This document shows, piece after piece, positions 12,741 through 15,873 of a DNA stretch of 15,873 bases. The DNA is from UBA1444 sp964601085. GTDB lineage: Bacteria > Bacillota > Negativicutes > UBA1444. The notes beneath the pieces are model-generated. The model was not told the DNA's origin. It made no database searches and saw nothing but the letters and a program-made list of their open reading frames with translations. Both the position numbers and the translations under genes were made by a program. Every line of letters starts with the position of its first letter. The first letter of the stretch is position 1. Where the stretch lies: assembly GCA_964601085.1 (NCBI GenBank), contig CAZRLN010000062.1, forward strand, positions 1 through 15,873. The letters run 5' to 3'.

Positions 12741-13835
12741 ATGGCGACGACAAACAGAGCATACAACTTCAATGCCGGTCCTTCGGCTTTGCCGTGGTCC
12801 GCGTTGGAAAAAGCCCAGGCCGAGCTGCTGAATTTTAGTTCGACAGGAATGTCCCTGTTGGAAATGAGCCACCGGAGCAAGGAATACGAGGCGGTCCACA
12901 ACCACACGATCGCGCTTCTGCGGGAACTGTTGACGATTCCGGAGGACTACGAGGTGCTGTTCCTGCAAGGCGGGGCCAGTCTCCAGTTTGCGATGATTCC
13001 AATGAATTTCCTGCCGGCCGGCAAAAAGGCCGCCTATGTGACCACCGGCGCCTGGTCGGAAAAGGCACTGGCCGAAGCGAAGAAACTGGGCGACACCCAG
13101 GAGGCCGCGACGAGTAAACCGACCAACCACAACCGGATTCCGGCCGCAGCCGAACTGAAATACGATGCGGACGCCGCCTATCTGCACCTGACCTCCAACA
13201 ACACGATCTTCGGCACGCAGTGGCGGGAGTTCCCCGAAACCGGCGCCGTTCCCCTCATCGCCGACATGTCGAGCGACATCCTGTCGCGGCCGTTCGATGT
13301 CAGCAAGTTCAGCCTGATCTATGCCGGAGCGCAAAAGAACCTCGGCCCGGCGGGCGTGACGCTGGTCCTCGCGAAAAAGGATTTCCTGGCGACCGCCAAC
13401 CCCAATATCCCGACGATGCTCCGTTACGGCACATTCGCCAAGGAAAACTCCCTCTACAATACGCCGCCGACGTTCGGCATCTACCTGATGGGCCTGGTAC
13501 TGGACTGGGTCAAGGAACAGGGCGGACTGGCGGCGATCACCCGCCGCAACGAAGAAAAAGCCGCTCTGATCTACGACGCCATCGACGCCAGTCAGGGCTT
13601 CTACACCGGCCACGCCGAACCGGCCGCCCGGTCGCGGATGAACATCACCTTCCGCTTGCCGAACGAGGAGCTGGAGAAGAAATTCCTGGCCGAAGCGAAG
13701 TTGAACGGCTTCGTGGGATTGGCCGGCCATCGTTCCGTCGGCGGTTGCCGGGCCTCGGCCTACAACGCAGTGCCGGTGCCGGCCTGCCAGGCGCTGCGCG
13801 ATTTGATGCTGAAGTTCCAGAAAGAAAACGGCTAA
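12741..13835 (+). CDS. serC: Phosphoserine aminotransferase
   Basis: A 364-aa class V PLP aminotransferase. It converts 3-phosphohydroxypyruvate and glutamate to O-phosphoserine, the second step of serine synthesis. It starts with the family signature YNFNAGPSALP and has MSLLEMSHRSKEY (37-49), FLQGGASLQFAMIPMN and TSNNTIFGTQW. The PLP Lys199 lies in YAGAQKNLGPAG, and HRSVGGCRASAYNA is near the C-terminus; the length is normal (about 360 aa). ATG 12741 has AGGAG (12727-12731) with a 9-base spacer. It is the first gene after the serine T-box and is followed by serA after 66 bases with no terminator between. The family can also act in pyridoxine synthesis, but this operon points to serine. Confidence 0.97.
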   Translation: MATTNRAYNFNAGPSALPWSALEKAQAELLNFSSTGMSLLEMSHRSKEYEAVHNHTIALLRELLTIPEDYEVLFLQGGASLQFAMIPMNFLPAGKKAAYVTTGAWSEKALAEAKKLGDTQEAATSKPTNHNRIPAAAELKYDADAAYLHLTSNNTIFGTQWREFPETGAVPLIADMSSDILSRPFDVSKFSLIYAGAQKNLGPAGVTLVLAKKDFLATANPNIPTMLRYGTFAKENSLYNTPPTFGIYLMGLVLDWVKEQGGLAAITRRNEEKAALIYDAIDASQGFYTGHAEPAARSRMNITFRLPNEELEKKFLAEAKLNGFVGLAGHRSVGGCRASAYNAVPVPACQALRDLMLKFQKENG

Positions 13836-13901
13836 GCGGCAGCAGAAGATTTTGGACAAAGATGAGTTGATTAATCATAAAGTTTGGAGGAGAAGAACAC
13901 C

Positions 13902-15494
13902 ATGCCGAAAATTTTAGTCAGCGATCCAGTCGCCAAAGCCGGCGTTGAAATTCTGGCCAAGGAATATCCGGTCGACAGCAAACAGAAATTGACGCCGGAG
14001 GAACTCATCGCCCTTATTCCCGAATACGACGCGCTCGTTGTCCGTAGCGAAACCAAAGTCACCAAGGACGTCATCGCCGCCGCCAAAAATCTCAAGGTCA
14101 TCGGCCGGGCCGGCGTCGGCGTCGACAACATCGACGTGGAAGCCGCCACCCAGCGCGGCATCATCGTTCTCAACGCCCCGGAAGGCAATACCGTCGCGGC
14201 GACCGAGCATACCATCGCCATGATGATGGCGCTCGCCCGCAACGTGCCGCAGGCCTATTGCTCGCTGCAGAATGGCCTGTGGGAACGCTCGAAGTTCGTC
14301 GGCGTGGAAGTGAGGGGCAAGACCCTCGGCATCCTCGGCATGGGCCGGATCGGCGCCGGCGTCGCCAAACGGGCGCTGGCCATGGAAATGAACGTACTCG
14401 CCTATGATCCGTTCATCCGGGCCGAGCGGGCCGAGGCTCTCGGGGTTGAGTTGGCCGAGCTGGACGACATTTTCGCCCGAGCCGACTTCATCACCTTGCA
14501 CCTGCCGTTGACGGCGGACACGAAAAAACTCATCAACAAGGCGGCTTTCGCCAAAATGAAAAAAGGCGTCCGCATCCTGAACGTGGCCCGCGGCGGCGTC
14601 ATCGACGAAGCCGACCTGATGGCGGCCATCGACGAGGGAATCGTGGCCGGCGCGGCCATCGACGTGTTTGAAAAGGAACCGGTCGACCCCAACCATCCGC
14701 TGCTGAAATGCCCGAAGGTCATCGCTACCCCCCATCTCGGCGCGTCCACGGCGGAAGCCCAGGTCGGCGTTTCGGTTGACGTGGCTCATGGTATCCTGGC
14801 GGCCCTGCGCGGCGAACCGGTGACGACGGCGGTCAACATGGCGCCGATTCCAGCTCACGTGCTGGAAGTCATCCGGCCTTATTTCACGCTGGCCGAGCGG
14901 ATGGGCTGTCTGTCGGCGACGCTGGCCCCCGGTCGGGTTCAGGCGATCGATGTTGAGTATGCCGGCAATATCAGCGACGTGGATACCAAGATGCTGACGG
15001 TGGCTGTGATCAAAGGCGCGCTCAGCCCGTTCCTGCAGGAGTCGATCAACTACGTCAACGCGCCGGGCATGGCCAAGAGCCGCGGTATCAAGATCAAGGA
15101 AATAAAAATCAAGGAAACCGAAAACTTCGCCAACCTGATCAAGGTTCGGGTCACCACCGACAAGGATTATTGCTGCGTGAAGGGAACGCTGTTCGGCAAC
15201 GAAGGGCGGATCGTCATGATCAACGATTACCGGGTGGATTTCGTGCCGAAGGGCTGGTTGATGATCGGACCTCATATCGACCGTCCCGGCATTATCGGCA
15301 AGGTTGGCACGATTCTCGGCTCGAGCGGCATCAACATCGCCAGCATGCAGGTCGGCCGCAGCGAAAAGGCCGGCAACCAGATGATGGTGCTGGCGGTGGA
15401 GTCGATCATTCCGCAGGATGTGCTGGAGCAGCTGAAAGCGGTGGACGGCATCCTGGGCGCGACGATGGTCACGTTCGAATCCCTGAGCATTTGA
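13902..15494 (+). CDS. serA: D-3-phosphoglycerate dehydrogenase
   Basis: A 530-aa NAD-dependent enzyme that oxidises 3-phosphoglycerate to 3-phosphohydroxypyruvate, the committed step of serine synthesis. The substrate/NAD-binding part shows GRAGVGVDNIDVEAAT and the Rossmann motif GILGMGRIG. The catalytic set is Arg230 (NVARGG), Glu259 (VFEKEP) and His278 (ATPHLGAST). An intervening allosteric-substrate-binding domain (about 320-450) and a C-terminal ACT domain (from about 455, GPHIDRPGIIGKVGTIL) make this the long type, often inhibited by serine. ATG 13902 is chosen because MPKILVSDPV is the family start and GGAGG lies at 13886-13890; the in-frame TTG at 13884 has no such site. With serC upstream and a DUF1015 gene 29 bases downstream it forms the T-box-controlled operon. 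Confidence 0.97.
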   Translation: MPKILVSDPVAKAGVEILAKEYPVDSKQKLTPEELIALIPEYDALVVRSETKVTKDVIAAAKNLKVIGRAGVGVDNIDVEAATQRGIIVLNAPEGNTVAATEHTIAMMMALARNVPQAYCSLQNGLWERSKFVGVEVRGKTLGILGMGRIGAGVAKRALAMEMNVLAYDPFIRAERAEALGVELAELDDIFARADFITLHLPLTADTKKLINKAAFAKMKKGVRILNVARGGVIDEADLMAAIDEGIVAGAAIDVFEKEPVDPNHPLLKCPKVIATPHLGASTAEAQVGVSVDVAHGILAALRGEPVTTAVNMAPIPAHVLEVIRPYFTLAERMGCLSATLAPGRVQAIDVEYAGNISDVDTKMLTVAVIKGALSPFLQESINYVNAPGMAKSRGIKIKEIKIKETENFANLIKVRVTTDKDYCCVKGTLFGNEGRIVMINDYRVDFVPKGWLMIGPHIDRPGIIGKVGTILGSSGINIASMQVGRSEKAGNQMMVLAVESIIPQDVLEQLKAVDGILGATMVTFESLSI

Positions 15495-15523
15495 TGAAAA
15501 ACGAAGGATAAGGAGTGAAAACC

Positions 15524-15873
15524 ATGGCCACAGTGAAACCTTTCCGGGCCCTGCGGCCGGTGGCGGCCGTCGCCGCGGAATTCGCCTCCCTGCCTTATGA
15601 TGTAATGGATACGGCCGAAGCGCGGGAAATGGTAGCGCAGAAACCGCGGAGTTTTTTGCGGGTCACCCGGGCGGAAGTCGATCTGCCGCCGGATACTGAT
15701 CCCCATGCGCCGGAAGTCTACGCCCAGGCCGGCAAAAAAATGGCGGAGTATGTCGCCGATGGCTTGCTGCAGCGGGAGGAAACCGCCTGCTACTATGTAT
15801 ACCGGCAAAAGATGGGCGAATTCGTCCAGACGGGGCTGGCCGCGGTATGCAACGTCGCGGAATACGAGGCGGG
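15524..15873 (+). CDS. DUF1015 family protein (5' part, runs off right edge)
   Basis: The first 116 codons of a conserved hypothetical protein. The start MATVKPFRALRP, then SLPYDVMDTAEAREMV and KPRSFLRVTRAEVDLP, matches the DUF1015 family, usually about 410-430 aa. No enzyme motif I can interpret is present in the visible part. TAAGGAG (15509-15515) precedes ATG 15524 with an 8-base spacer. It follows serA closely with no terminator, so it shares serine T-box control. Similar serA-DUF1015 neighbourhoods are known in Firmicutes, which suggests a role in serine or phosphoserine metabolism. That role is inferred from context only. Confidence 0.85.
   Translation, partial: MATVKPFRALRPVAAVAAEFASLPYDVMDTAEAREMVAQKPRSFLRVTRAEVDLPPDTDPHAPEVYAQAGKKMAEYVADGLLQREETACYYVYRQKMGEFVQTGLAAVCNVAEYEA

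Noticed and set aside
12708..13859. 383-codon minus-strand frame opposite serC, and similar long frames opposite metH (2813-3751, 3986-4993)
   Set aside because: Low-complexity Arg/Gln/His-rich translations lacking ribosome sites and lying exactly over well-identified genes; they are high-GC shadows.
13914..15275. 453-codon open frame on the minus strand opposite serA
   Set aside because: It is a mirror frame created by the GC-rich third positions of serA. The translation is His/Arg/Asp-rich without family resemblance, and serA on the plus strand is certain.
1..15873. CRISPR arrays, transposons, phage genes, tRNA or rRNA genes
   Set aside because: No regularly spaced repeats, transposase or integrase motifs, or tRNA/rRNA-like segments were seen on either strand.

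Overview
The window looks like chromosomal DNA of a GC-rich (roughly 60% by eye), endospore-lineage anaerobic Firmicute, most plausibly a Negativicute of the Sporomusa/Acetonema type. This assignment is an inference. It rests on a serine T-box in front of serC-serA-DUF1015, a yybP-ykoY riboswitch, a SpoVB-like flippase, a three-domain MetH without the reactivation domain, and AGGAGG-type ribosome binding sites. A run of 100 N (2046-2145) marks a scaffold gap, so this is a draft assembly.

Layout. (1) 1-1660, minus strand: a TetR-family repressor gene followed by an Old Yellow Enzyme-type flavin oxidoreductase that runs off the left edge. Three related operator-like palindromes flank them, recalling nemR-nemA. 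(2) 1743-5392, plus strand: a promoter and a MutT-like Nudix gene broken by the gap. Then come a cobalamin-dependent methionine synthase-type protein (804 aa) and an abutting DUF4239 membrane protein. (3) 5399-6301, minus strand: a TMEM165/GDT1 (UPF0016) transporter with its complete control unit: consensus promoter, Mn2+ riboswitch and overlapping terminator. (4) 6275-8725: a sodium:solute symporter (minus) divergent from a LysR-type regulator (plus). A LysR-type box lies about 65 bp upstream of the predicted symporter start site. (5) 8748-10530: a SpoVB/MATE-like flippase ending in a bidirectional terminator. (6) 10543-12415, minus strand: a flavin-reductase-like protein and an AlaX-type alanyl-tRNA editing protein, probably one operon. 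(7) 12432-15873, plus strand: a serine-specific T-box leader, serC, serA and the start of a DUF1015 gene.

How the genes relate. The right-hand operon makes serine from 3-phosphoglycerate (SerA, then SerC) and is read out by uncharged tRNA-Ser. The phosphoserine phosphatase step is not visible, and DUF1015 sits in its place. The divergent AlaX homologue would clear serine wrongly attached to tRNA-Ala, so a serine-quality-control gene faces a serine-supply operon. The methionine synthase connects to C1 metabolism fed by serine. I found no phage, CRISPR, transposon or obviously new multi-gene system. The most interesting material is regulatory architecture plus a few proteins with unusual active sites or unknown roles.
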